DNA of 64,000 bases, taken from assembly GCA_963774745.1 (NCBI GenBank), contig CAVZGE010000011.1:558001-622000 (forward strand), given 5' to 3'. Position numbers and translations under genes: made by a program. This DNA comes from Prado023 sp963774745. GTDB taxonomy: Bacteria; Actinomycetota; Actinomycetes; S36-B12; CAIYMF01. The notes under the pieces were generated by a model that worked only from the letters and a program-made list of their open reading frames with translations, was not told the origin of the DNA and made no database searches. This document shows, piece by piece, positions 45,962 through 54,241 of the stretch (the first letter of the stretch is position 1; each line of letters starts with the position of its first letter).

Positions 45962-47530
45962 TCAGCCGGACGAGGAATCCGAGCCGAGGGTGATGGTCAG
46001 GTCCTCCGAGCCCGAGCCGCGCTGGACCGCGATGGCGACCTTGTCGCCGGGCTGCATGGACCGGATGTCGACGATCAGTGACGTGGCATCGGTGACGGGC
46101 TGGCCGTCGAACTCGACGATGACGTCCCCGGCCTCGAGCCCGGCAGCCTCCGCCGGACCGCCCGGCGTGACCTCCTGGACGCGCGCGCCCTCACCCTGGT
46201 AGCCCTGGTCCAGCGACACCCCGATGATCGGCTTGGTCGAGGATCCGGTGTTGATCAGCTCCTCGCCGATGCGCTTGACCTGGTTGATCGGGATGGCGAA
46301 GCCCAGGCCGATCGACCCGCTCTGGCTGGTCCCGTCACCGAGGGTGGCGATCGCCGAGTTCACGCCGATCACCTCGCCCGCGGAGTTGACCAGCGCGCCC
46401 CCGGAGTTGCCGGGGTTGATGGCCGCATCGGTCTGGATGGCGTTGATGAACGACGTCGCCCCCTGGCCTCCTGCGGTCACGGGGCGGTCCAGCGCGCTGA
46501 CGATGCCGGCCGTGACCGTCCCGTCGAGGCCCAGGGGCGAGCCGATGGCGATGGCGAGGTCGCCGACCACGACCCCGTCGGAGTTGCCCAGGACGACGGC
46601 CGGCAGGCCCGTGGCGTCGACCTTGACGACGGCGATGTCGTAGTTGGCATCACGGCCGACGATCTCCGCGGCGAGCTTGCGGCCGTCGGAGAAGTGGACC
46701 GTGATCTCGCCACCGTCGGCAGCGGTCTCGACGACGTGGTTGTTGGTCACGATGTAGCCGTTGTCTCGGATCACGAAGCCAGAGCCGGTGCCTGAGCCCT
46801 GCGCTCCGTTGACCTCCAGGGAGACCACGGCCGGGCTGACCGAGGCGGCGATCGCAGCCACGGTTCCCGACGGTCGCTCGGACTTGTCGGCGCCGGACTG
46901 GGGCAGGGCCACCGTGCTCGTGCTCGAGTCCGACGACTCCATCTGGGTGCCGATGTACCCGCCGACACCACCGGCGAGGAGGCCCACCAGGCCGGCGGTC
47001 ACGAGGATCAGGCCGGTGCGCGACCTGGCACCGCTGGATCCGGACGTGGCCGGCGCCGTGGGGGGCGCGACTGGCGGGGCGCCTGCCGTGCCGAGGACCG
47101 ACGTGTCGTGGGCCCAGGTGCCGGCACCTGCGGCCGGATCGGGGGCCCCGGCGTAGCCGTAGCCCGGCTGGCTGGGGTACGCAGAGGTCTGGGACTGCCA
47201 CGCGGGAGCTGCGCCCGGGTCGGTGGGATAGCCCGCGGCCGGACCGCTCGGATAGCCCGCGGCGGGTGCCCAGGACCCGGGAGGGGCGCCGTCCGCCCTG
47301 CCCTCCTGGGGGGCCTGCCACCCCTGCGGCGTGGGCCAGGCGTCGGGCGCCTGCCCGGGAACGGGCTGGCCCGCGCTGTGGGCGCCACCGTCGGGTGCGC
47401 CCGGTTGCGGGGCCAGGGCGGGCGCCTGCTCGACCCCCGAGGGAGCCGCGTCCGGCGAGACCGCGGGTGCGGCGTCGGCATGCTGCCAGCTGCCGTCCGG
47501 CTGCCCGGGCACCGGGTACTGATCCGTCAT
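45962..47530 (-). CDS. HtrA/DegP-type S1C serine protease with PDZ
   Basis: 522 residues from ATG 47530 with AGGA upstream. A long Pro/Gly/Ala-rich cytoplasmic region is followed by one membrane helix (LILVTAGLVGLLAGGVGGYIG), then the trypsin-like domain with His in TNNHVVE, Asp in NYDIAVVKVD and Ser in NPGNSGGAL. A C-terminal PDZ (GGPAEAAGLEAGDVIVEFDG) completes it. An envelope quality-control protease. In mycobacteria this gene follows sigE-rseA; neither is present here. Confidence 0.94.
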   Translation of the reverse strand: MTDQYPVPGQPDGSWQHADAAPAVSPDAAPSGVEQAPALAPQPGAPDGGAHSAGQPVPGQAPDAWPTPQGWQAPQEGRADGAPPGSWAPAAGYPSGPAAGYPTDPGAAPAWQSQTSAYPSQPGYGYAGAPDPAAGAGTWAHDTSVLGTAGAPPVAPPTAPATSGSSGARSRTGLILVTAGLVGLLAGGVGGYIGTQMESSDSSTSTVALPQSGADKSERPSGTVAAIAASVSPAVVSLEVNGAQGSGTGSGFVIRDNGYIVTNNHVVETAADGGEITVHFSDGRKLAAEIVGRDANYDIAVVKVDATGLPAVVLGNSDGVVVGDLAIAIGSPLGLDGTVTAGIVSALDRPVTAGGQGATSFINAIQTDAAINPGNSGGALVNSAGEVIGVNSAIATLGDGTSQSGSIGLGFAIPINQVKRIGEELINTGSSTKPIIGVSLDQGYQGEGARVQEVTPGGPAEAAGLEAGDVIVEFDGQPVTDATSLIVDIRSMQPGDKVAIAVQRGSGSEDLTITLGSDSSSG

Positions 47531-47748
47531 GGGTACATCATCCTGTCTGATCGTCATATCGGACAACGTAGGGGCCACCCGTCAGGCGGCGAGCCGAGCA
47601 ATGTCAACGTCAGGTAATCCGCTGGCCGACGACGCCGTGCAGCGCCACGCATCGGCGCACCCCTGCCGCGACCGGCCCTGGTCCGAGCACGGGCGCGCCG
47701 GCGATTACGCTGTGCCCAGCCAAGAACCCCTGCGATGAAAGGCCACCC

Positions 47749-48402
47749 ATGTGCGCCGCGGTCACGCCCCCGAATGCCACCAGCTGGAACTACGCCGAGA
47801 CGTGGCTCCCCGAGGATGACTACGTCACCGAGGCGCGCGCCAAGGCCGCGGAGCTCGGCTGCCCCGCGGTCGGCCGTGGCGGTGCCTCGGCGCTGACCAT
47901 GATCGCGGCCCTGCTCGACGCGCACGCGGTCGTCGAGGTCGGCACCGGCGCCGGCATCTCGGGGCTGGCCCTGCTGCGCGGGATGCGCCCCGACGGCATC
48001 CTCACCAGCGTCGACGTGGAGGCCGAGAACCAGCGGGTGGCCCGGGCGACGTTCGCGGCCGCCGGGCTCAACCCGGCGCGCACCCGACTGATCACCGGCC
48101 GCGCGCTCGAGGTGCTGCCCCGGCTCACGGACGGCGCCTACGACATCGTCTTCGTCGACGGCGACAAGTCCGAGTACGCGGCCTACCTCGATGAGGCCGT
48201 GCGCCTGCTGCGCCCCGGAGGCGCGGTCGTGTTCGACAACGCGCTCTGGCACGACAAGGTCGCCGATCCGGCCCAGCGCGACCCCCAGACGATCGACCTG
48301 CGCGCCCTCGTGACGGCGGTGCGCGACGACGAGCGGTTCACCCCCAGCCTGCTGCCGGTGGGCGACGGGCTGCTGGTCGCAGTCCTGCGCACCCGCGGCT
48401 GA
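47749..48402 (+). CDS. SAM-dependent O-methyltransferase (type 3 family)
   Basis: 217 residues. VEVGTGAGISGLALLRGM, VDVEAENQ and IVFVDGDKSEYAAYLDEA are the SAM and metal motifs of the catechol O-methyltransferase-like family; FDNALWHDKV is also typical. Divergent from htrA across 218 bases that hold no gene. Substrate unknown. Confidence 0.9.
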   Translation: MCAAVTPPNATSWNYAETWLPEDDYVTEARAKAAELGCPAVGRGGASALTMIAALLDAHAVVEVGTGAGISGLALLRGMRPDGILTSVDVEAENQRVARATFAAAGLNPARTRLITGRALEVLPRLTDGAYDIVFVDGDKSEYAAYLDEAVRLLRPGGAVVFDNALWHDKVADPAQRDPQTIDLRALVTAVRDDERFTPSLLPVGDGLLVAVLRTRG

Positions 48403-48424
48403 CGGCGGTCCCGCCCGCTGGCCG

Positions 48425-50005
48425 CTACGCGGGGGCGCCGGCCTCGAGCCAGCGCAGCAGCGCGCGGGCGCCGAACCCGGTGCCACCCTTGGGGATGTCG
48501 TCGCGCTCCGCGTCCGAGCGCCCCACGCCGGCGATGTCGAGGTGCGCCCAGGGCGTCGAGCCGACGAAGCGCGACAGGAACAGGGCCGCCGTGATCGCGC
48601 CCGGCCCAGGCCCGGGGCGGGACTCGGCGTTGGCCTGGTCCGCGACCTCGGAGGAGATGAGCTCGGCGTAGTCGGCGTGCAGCGGCATCCGCCACATCAC
48701 CTCGCCGGCCGCGTCCCCGGCTGCCACGAGCCCGGCCGCGAGGGCGTCGGAGGTGCTGAACAGCGCAGCGTGGCGCCGGCCGAGCCCGAGGGTTGCCGCC
48801 CCGGTCAGGGTCGCGATGTCGACCACCACGTCCGCGCCCAGGTCGTTGACGGCGTAGTCCAGGCCGTCGGCCAGCACCAGCCGTCCCTCGGCGTCGGTGT
48901 TGACCACCTCGCTGGTCAGGCCCCCGTGATGGGTCACGACGTCGCCGGGCCGGGTCGCGCTGGCGCCCGGGAGGTTCTCGGCCAGGCACAGCAGGCCGGT
49001 CACCCGAAGCCCGACGGGGGCCCGGTGCGCGAGCGCACCCATCACCGCACACACGGCAGCGGCCCCGGACATGTCGGTCTTCATCGCGACCTGCATGTCC
49101 GGCGGCTTCAGGGACAGGCCGCCGGAGTCGAAGGTGATGCCCTTTCCGACGAGCACCACGTGCCGGACATCCGGCGAACCATCAGGGGCCCACTCCAGCT
49201 GCACCAGCCGCGGGGGCCGCACCGAGCCCGTTCCGACGGCGACCAGACCGCCGAACCCCTCGAGGGCCAGCTCGCCCCCGTCGAGGACCCGGATCGTGAG
49301 GCCCGAGGCGGCTGCGACCTCCTGCGCCTGGCCGGCCATCCACGCCGGATCCTTGATGTTCGGCGGCGTGTGGACCAGGATCCGGGCGGCCAGCGTGGCA
49401 CCGGCGTGGACCCGCCCCGCGTCGATCGCCCGCTGCCCGCCAGCGACATCGGTGACGGCCAGGCGCACGCGCGCAGGCGGGGCAGGTTGCGGTGAGCTGG
49501 CCCAGGTCGGGGGCGCCGTGCCCAGGAACAGCCCCTCGGTGAAGGCGCGCACGGCCGCGTCGTCCAGGCCCCGCGTGGCCAGGACGAGCACCTCGTCGGT
49601 CCCGCGGACGCGCCGTGCCGCAGCCGCCGCTGAACGGCGCACCTCGCTGGGCGTCGCGGAGCCGAGGCCCAGGGCGAGGACGGCCGCCGGAGCGTCGCGC
49701 TCCAGGTCGATCCAGACCGCCTCCGACCTGGCACCGGAGGCGTGCGTACGGCTCAACCGGCGGGGCAGGTCCACGCCCCACGACGCGAGCATCTCGACGA
49801 TCGCCTGGTCGACGCGGACCGGCTGGTCCGGGCCAGCCGCAGGGTGCACCCCGATGATGACCACGCCCGGACCCGGGTCGGCGTGGGTACCGGCGTCGGG
49901 TTCACCCGGGGCCGGCGGATCGGCGGACGCCTCGGGGGATCCGCCGGGCGGTCCCCCGAAGGGATCAGCCACCGCCTCGACGAGCATGCCTGGCCGTGAC
50001 TCCAC
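48425..50005 (-). CDS. pepA: M17 leucyl aminopeptidase
   Basis: 526 residues from GTG 50005 with GGGGAGGA upstream. Metal-site motifs VGKGITFDSGGLSLKP, MKTDMSGAA and NTDAEGRLVLADGLDYA are intact. The N-terminal ~150 residues are variable and Pro/Gly-rich at the start. Cytosolic di-zinc or Mn peptidase for peptide turnover. Confidence 0.94.
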   Translation of the reverse strand: MESRPGMLVEAVADPFGGPPGGSPEASADPPAPGEPDAGTHADPGPGVVIIGVHPAAGPDQPVRVDQAIVEMLASWGVDLPRRLSRTHASGARSEAVWIDLERDAPAAVLALGLGSATPSEVRRSAAAAARRVRGTDEVLVLATRGLDDAAVRAFTEGLFLGTAPPTWASSPQPAPPARVRLAVTDVAGGQRAIDAGRVHAGATLAARILVHTPPNIKDPAWMAGQAQEVAAASGLTIRVLDGGELALEGFGGLVAVGTGSVRPPRLVQLEWAPDGSPDVRHVVLVGKGITFDSGGLSLKPPDMQVAMKTDMSGAAAVCAVMGALAHRAPVGLRVTGLLCLAENLPGASATRPGDVVTHHGGLTSEVVNTDAEGRLVLADGLDYAVNDLGADVVVDIATLTGAATLGLGRRHAALFSTSDALAAGLVAAGDAAGEVMWRMPLHADYAELISSEVADQANAESRPGPGPGAITAALFLSRFVGSTPWAHLDIAGVGRSDAERDDIPKGGTGFGARALLRWLEAGAPA

Positions 50006-50024
50006 GAATCCTCCCCACAACGAC

Positions 50025-50073
50025 GCGGACCCCGCAACCGTACCGCCCGGGGGCGGTCGGGTGCGGGGTCCGC
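50025..50073 (-). terminator. Hairpin terminator after the DUF3117 gene
   Basis: GCGGACCCCGCA at 50025-50036 pairs exactly with 50062-50073, with further CCG/CGG pairing inside. It lies 16 bases past the DUF3117 stop and before pepA on the same strand. Confidence 0.75.
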
Positions 50074-50088
50074 GAGAAGTCGGTGCGC

Positions 50089-50256
50089 TCAGCCAGCGAC
50101 CGTCGTCAGCTGGGTGCCGAGATCGCGGGCCTCGTCGGCGTTCAGCTCGACGACGAGACGCCCGCCGCCCTCGAGCGGGACCCGCATCACGATGCCGCGC
50201 CCCTCCTTGGTGACCTCCATCGGGCCGTCACCTGTCCGTGGCTTCATGGCCGCCAT
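50089..50256 (-). CDS. DUF3117 small protein
   Basis: 55 residues, starting MAAMKPRTGDGPMEVTKEG and carrying RVPLEGGGRLVVELNADEA, a strongly conserved actinobacterial mini-protein without known function. ATG 50256 has GAGAGGGG upstream. It is short and easily missed. Confidence 0.93.
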   Translation of the reverse strand: MAAMKPRTGDGPMEVTKEGRGIVMRVPLEGGGRLVVELNADEARDLGTQLTTVAG

Positions 50257-50371
50257 CGCAGTCCCCTCTCAGTGGCCGGCCCATGAACGCGGGCCGCTGT
50301 GCCCCATTATCCCCCATGATCGGCGTGTCGCAGGCCACGATCAACCCCTGAGCGGACGGATCCGGGCAACT

Positions 50372-50836
50372 TCAGGAGGCGCTGGGGATCCGGCCCGATT
50401 CGACCATCCGCGCGAACCTGCGCAGGGAGCTCTCGACCCCGGCGGCGAACACCGGCCCCACGACCGTGAAGCCGGCGCGCCCCACCCGTCCCAGCGGCAG
50501 GTCGAGCTCCTCGCGCCAGACGAAGCGACTGCGCCCACCGGGCAGGGCGAGCACCTCGAAGACGCCGGGGCCACGCACGACACGGCCGGTGTGCAGCACG
50601 CGGACCAGCCGGGGCGGCTCCCACTCGGTGATCTCCATGGTGTCGAGGAACCCGAGGCGGCCCACGCCCGTGAACGCGCTGATCCGGGCGCCGACGCCGT
50701 GCCCGGGGCCGTCGGACCAGACGCGCGTACCCAGCATCCACTGACCCTGGGTCGGCCAGTCGGTGAGTGCGGCGAACACAGCCTCGGGCGGGGCCTCGAC
50801 GATGACGTCGCGCACAAGATGGCGCCGAACGCTCAC
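50372..50836 (-). CDS. SRPBCC (START-like) family protein
   Basis: 154 residues. DVIVEAPPEAVFAALTDWP at the start and the polyketide-cyclase-like beta sheet after it (EITEWEPPRLVRVLH) mark the SRPBCC lipid/ligand-binding fold. Starts inside the end of the DivIVA-like gene (4-base overlap). Ligand unknown. Confidence 0.87.
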   Translation of the reverse strand: MSVRRHLVRDVIVEAPPEAVFAALTDWPTQGQWMLGTRVWSDGPGHGVGARISAFTGVGRLGFLDTMEITEWEPPRLVRVLHTGRVVRGPGVFEVLALPGGRSRFVWREELDLPLGRVGRAGFTVVGPVFAAGVESSLRRFARMVESGRIPSAS

Positions 50837-51303
50837 GACAGGGACTCCGGGGCGAGCGCTGGGGCGGGGTCCGCCGGGTCGGTCGGGTCGGTCGGGTCGG
50901 TCGGGTCGTCGGGCGTCGGGTCGGTCGGGTCGCTCGGGTCGGTCGGGTCGGTCGGGCCGGTCGGGTCGAGGCGGTCCGCCTCAGGGCCAGCCGCGCCCGC
51001 GTTCCCAGGTGCACCACCCAGGGCCGCCACCACGAGCTGCAGGTCGGCGATCCGTGCATCACGTCCCGCCAGCGCCTCCCGGGCGTCGTCCAGCACGCGA
51101 TCCACCTCCTCCATGCGGTAGCCGCGCAGGGCGACGGCGAACCTGACCTCGGCCAGATCCTGGGGATCGACCCCGCCCTCGGCCGACCAGGCCAGCGCCC
51201 GGGAGCCGACCGGGTCGTCAGCGATCAGGGGCCGGTCACGGGCGACGAGCAGGGCGATTCCGGCCACCACGACGATGGCGACGACGACGAACAGTGCGAG
51301 CAC
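50833..51303 (-). CDS. DivIVA-domain membrane protein with DPT-repeat tail
   Basis: 156 residues from GTG 51303, with AGGA upstream (ATG 51363 alternative). N-terminal membrane helix (LFVVVAIVVVAGIALLV), then VRFAVALRGYRMEEVDRVLD, the DivIVA-type segment, and a short coiled coil. The last ~50 residues are a tandem Asp-Pro-Thr repeat. Similar proteins occur near folP/gpgS in mycobacteria and may act in polar growth or division. Confidence 0.8.
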   Translation of the reverse strand: MLALFVVVAIVVVAGIALLVARDRPLIADDPVGSRALAWSAEGGVDPQDLAEVRFAVALRGYRMEEVDRVLDDAREALAGRDARIADLQLVVAALGGAPGNAGAAGPEADRLDPTGPTDPTDPSDPTDPTPDDPTDPTDPTDPADPAPALAPESLS

Positions 51304-51409
51304 GTCCCCGATCCTGCCATGGGTCCCCACGCGGGGCAGGAGGTCCGGCGCCGAGCGCCGCACCGCGTGCGGCGGCGAGCGGCGCGCGCCCGACCGGCGG
51401 GGAGCGCGA

Positions 51410-52267
51410 TCAGGTGCCGTCCGTGAGCGTCACGTCGAAGGGTCGCGCCCCACCGAGCGGGTGGCCCGCGACCCGGTCCAGCTCGGCGTCGCGCAGGATG
51501 GACACGACCTCCTGCGGATCGTCGGTCACGTGGATGAGGTCGAGGTCGGTCGGCGAGATCTTGCCGTCAGCGTGCATCGTGGCCCGCAGCCAGTCGACCA
51601 GGCCCGACCAGTACTGCGAGCCCACGAGGATGATCGGGAAGGTCGTCACCTTGCCGGTCTGGACCAGCGTGAGCGCCTCGAACAGCTCGTCGATGGTGCC
51701 GAAGCCCCCGGGGAACACCACGAATCCCTGGGCGTACTTCACGAACATCGTCTTGCGCGCGAAGAAGTAGCGGAAGTGCACTCCCAGGTCGACCCACTCG
51801 TTCATCCCCTGCTCGAAGGGCAGCTCGATCCCCAGCCCGACGGACGTGCCGTCGGCCTCCCAGGCGCCGCGGTTCGCCGCCGCCATGATGCCCGGCCCGC
51901 CCCCGGTGATGACGGCGAAGCCGGCCTCGACCAGCAGCGCGGCCGTCCGCCGGGCCTGCGCGTACTCCGGGTGGTCCTCCGGCGTGCGCGCCGAGCCGAA
52001 CACGCTGATCGCCGGACCGAGCGTGGCCAGCGCGCCGAACCCCTCGACGAACTCGGCCTGGATGCGCAGCACCCGCCAGGGATCGGTGTGCACCCAGTCG
52101 CCGGAGTCGCGCGAGTCCAGCAGTCGCTGGTCGGTGGTCGAGCCGCTGATCTGCTCGCGGCGCAGCACCACCGGACCCTTGGTCCGCGGCGCCGACGGGT
52201 GGGCCGGCGGACCGGCCGCCGGTCCCGGCGTGGGGTCAGGGGCGGTCGGGGAGTCGGAGGTGTCCAC
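51410..52267 (-). CDS. LOG-family (TIGR00730) Rossmann protein
   Basis: 285 residues from GTG 52267. GGGPGIMAAANRGA and PGGFGTIDELFEA are the phosphate-binding and catalytic motifs of LONELY GUY-type phosphoribohydrolases, which release base from nucleoside monophosphate (cytokinin-type in plants). Bacterial role uncertain. Confidence 0.9.
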   Translation of the reverse strand: MDTSDSPTAPDPTPGPAAGPPAHPSAPRTKGPVVLRREQISGSTTDQRLLDSRDSGDWVHTDPWRVLRIQAEFVEGFGALATLGPAISVFGSARTPEDHPEYAQARRTAALLVEAGFAVITGGGPGIMAAANRGAWEADGTSVGLGIELPFEQGMNEWVDLGVHFRYFFARKTMFVKYAQGFVVFPGGFGTIDELFEALTLVQTGKVTTFPIILVGSQYWSGLVDWLRATMHADGKISPTDLDLIHVTDDPQEVVSILRDAELDRVAGHPLGGARPFDVTLTDGT

Positions 52268-52332
52268 GACCCCACGGTAGCCGCGCAGGCACCGGGGACG
52301 ACGACCGCCGGCGCACGTGGATCCCACTGGAC

Positions 52333-52402
52333 TTGACGAGAGGGCTTAGTTCATAGTTCAATCATCTTGTTGATCCATCAACTACTACTCACAGGAGCAG
52401 CA
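52333..52402 (+). promoter_or_regulatory. A+T-rich promoter/operator region of yceI
   Basis: Unusually A+T rich for the window. TTGACG at 52333-52338 may be a -35. TAGTTCA occurs twice in tandem (52347-52353, 52354-52360), and GTTGAT/ATCAAC forms a tight dyad nearby. AGGAG precedes the ATG. MarR-type control is common for yceI genes, but the regulator here is not known. Confidence 0.45.
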
Positions 52403-52948
52403 ATGACTGACTACACCGACTACAACGGCACCTGGACCATCGACGCGAGCCACACCCGCGTGGGCTTCGTGGCCCGTCACGCGATGGTGACCAAGGTCCG
52501 CGGCGCGTTCGAGGACGTCGCCGGCACCATCGTCATCGACGCCGCCAACCCGAGCGGCTCCACCGCCTCGGTCGCCGTGCAGCTCGCGTCCGTGAACACC
52601 GGCTCCGCCGACCGCGACGCGCACCTGCGTGGTGCCGACTTCTTCGACGTCGAGGTCAACAAGGAGATGTCCTTCGCCTCCACCGGGCTCAAGGCGGACG
52701 GTGACGAGTTCGTCCTGCTCGGCGACCTCACGATCAAGGGCGTGACCCGCCCGATCGAGATCGAGTTCGAGCCGACCGGCGTGGCCACCGACCCCTTCGG
52801 CAACGTTCGCGCCGGGTTCGAGGGCGAGGCCGAGCTGTCCCGCAAGGACTTCGGCCTGGTCTGGAACGTCGCGCTCGAGGCCGGCGGCGTGCTGGTCAGC
52901 GACAAGATCAAGATCCAGCTCGACGTCTCGGCGATCAAGACCGCCTGA
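52403..52948 (+). CDS. YceI-family lipocalin-like protein
   Basis: 181 residues from ATG 52403 with AGGAG upstream. GTWTIDASHTRVGFVARHAM, ADRDAHLRGADFFDVE, LTIKGVTRPIEIE and the ending SDKIKIQLDVSA are diagnostic. Binds isoprenoid-type ligands in a beta barrel. No signal peptide, so it is predicted cytoplasmic, as in many actinobacteria. Confidence 0.94.
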   Translation: MTDYTDYNGTWTIDASHTRVGFVARHAMVTKVRGAFEDVAGTIVIDAANPSGSTASVAVQLASVNTGSADRDAHLRGADFFDVEVNKEMSFASTGLKADGDEFVLLGDLTIKGVTRPIEIEFEPTGVATDPFGNVRAGFEGEAELSRKDFGLVWNVALEAGGVLVSDKIKIQLDVSAIKTA

Positions 52949-52995
52949 CGGCCTGGAGCCCGCCAGCACGTCACCAGGCCCCTCCGGCCCGGTGA

Positions 52996-53049
52996 CGAAG
53001 CCGGTGCCCGGGGTCAGCTCGACGCGACCCCGGGCACCGGCTTCGTCCT
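52996..53049. terminator. Perfect 22-bp bidirectional terminator hairpin
   Basis: Arms 52996-53017 and 53028-53049 are exact complements with a 10-base loop. The dapE stop (53014) and last codons lie inside it, so the hairpin serves the 3' ends of both yceI and dapE. Confidence 0.85.
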
Positions 53050-54186
53050 GCTCGGCCACCCCTGCCCCACGGGCCCCGCTGCGGCAGCTGTCGACCACGG
53101 GTCCGACGCCGCCACGGGCGCCTCGAGCCAGGCGCGCATGACCTCGAAGGTCGAGCGCACCTGGTCGGTCGGCACGTACTCCTCGCGCGTGTGCGCCAGT
53201 GAGGGGTCGCCCGGCCCGTAGTTGACGGCCGGGATCCCCAGGGCGGTGAAGCGGGCGACGTCCGTCCAGCCGAACTTGGGTCGCGGCGTGCACCCCGTCA
53301 CCTCCAGGAACGCCTGGGCGGCCGGCTGCGACAGCCCCGGCAGCGCGCCCGCCGCGACATCCACCACCCGCAGGTCGAACCCCTCGAAGATCGTCTCCAC
53401 GTGCCGCACGGCCAGCTCCGGGGTCAGCGACGGGGCGAAGCGGTAGTTGACGATGACCACGCACTCGTCCGGGATCACGTTGCCGGCCACGCCGCCCGAG
53501 ATGCCCACCGCGTTGAGGCCCTCGCGGTACTCCAGCCCGTCGATGAGCACCCGGGACGGCTGGTACTCGGCCAGCCGGGCCAGGACGTCGGCGGCTGCGT
53601 GGATCGCGTTGCTCCCCAGCCAGGATCGGGCGCTGTGGCTGCGCCGGCCGGCGAGGTGGATCTCCGCACGCAGGGTCCCCTGGCAGCCGGCCTCGACCCC
53701 GGCGTCCGAGGGCTCCATGAGCACGGCGAAGTCACCGGCGAGCAGATCCGGGCGGGTCGCGGCCAGCCGCTTGAGCCCGTTGTAGCGCTCCTCGATCTCC
53801 TCGGCCTCGTAGAACACGTAGGTGATGTCGCGGGTCGGCTGGTCGACGAGCGCCGCCAGGGCCAGGGCGACGGCCACACCGCCCTTCATGTCGCAGGACC
53901 CCAGGCCGACCAGGCGCTCCTCGTCGCCGACGGTGTCGATGTGGTGCGGCAGGTTGTTGGCCTCGGGGACGGTGTCGATGTGACCGCAGATGAGCACCCG
54001 ATCGGGCAGGCCCAGGTTCGTGCGCGCCACCAGCGTGTTGCCGTCGCGCTCGACCGTCAGGTGCGTCGCCCCGGCCAGGGCAGCCTCGATGGCATCGGCG
54101 ATGGCGTCCTCGCTGCGGCTCTCGCTGGGGATGTCCACGAGGTCGCCGAGCAGGGTGACGATGTCGCCGGTGGGGTCCAGGGCCAT
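53014..54186 (-). CDS. dapE: Succinyl-diaminopimelate desuccinylase
   Basis: 390 residues. M20 peptidase family: metal ligands in GHIDTVP and GSCDMKGGVA, Glu pair in YEAEEI, and dimerisation domain (GSNAIHAAADVLARL). Removes succinate to give LL-DAP for lysine and peptidoglycan. About 30 extra C-terminal residues extend into the terminator hairpin. Divergent from dapD across 55 bases. Confidence 0.93.
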   Translation of the reverse strand: MALDPTGDIVTLLGDLVDIPSESRSEDAIADAIEAALAGATHLTVERDGNTLVARTNLGLPDRVLICGHIDTVPEANNLPHHIDTVGDEERLVGLGSCDMKGGVAVALALAALVDQPTRDITYVFYEAEEIEERYNGLKRLAATRPDLLAGDFAVLMEPSDAGVEAGCQGTLRAEIHLAGRRSHSARSWLGSNAIHAAADVLARLAEYQPSRVLIDGLEYREGLNAVGISGGVAGNVIPDECVVIVNYRFAPSLTPELAVRHVETIFEGFDLRVVDVAAGALPGLSQPAAQAFLEVTGCTPRPKFGWTDVARFTALGIPAVNYGPGDPSLAHTREEYVPTDQVRSTFEVMRAWLEAPVAASDPWSTAAAAGPVGQGWPSRTKPVPGVASS

Positions 54187-54241
54187 GAGGTCTCCAGTGC
54201 GTGGGGTGCGATGTCGGGCTGCTGGCCTACGCTACCGACCC

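Noticed and set aside
47531..47748. A hidden sigE or anti-sigma gene between htrA and the O-methyltransferase
   Set aside because: Only 218 bases, and no frame shows sigma-factor region 2 or 4 sequence or a zinc-finger anti-sigma motif.
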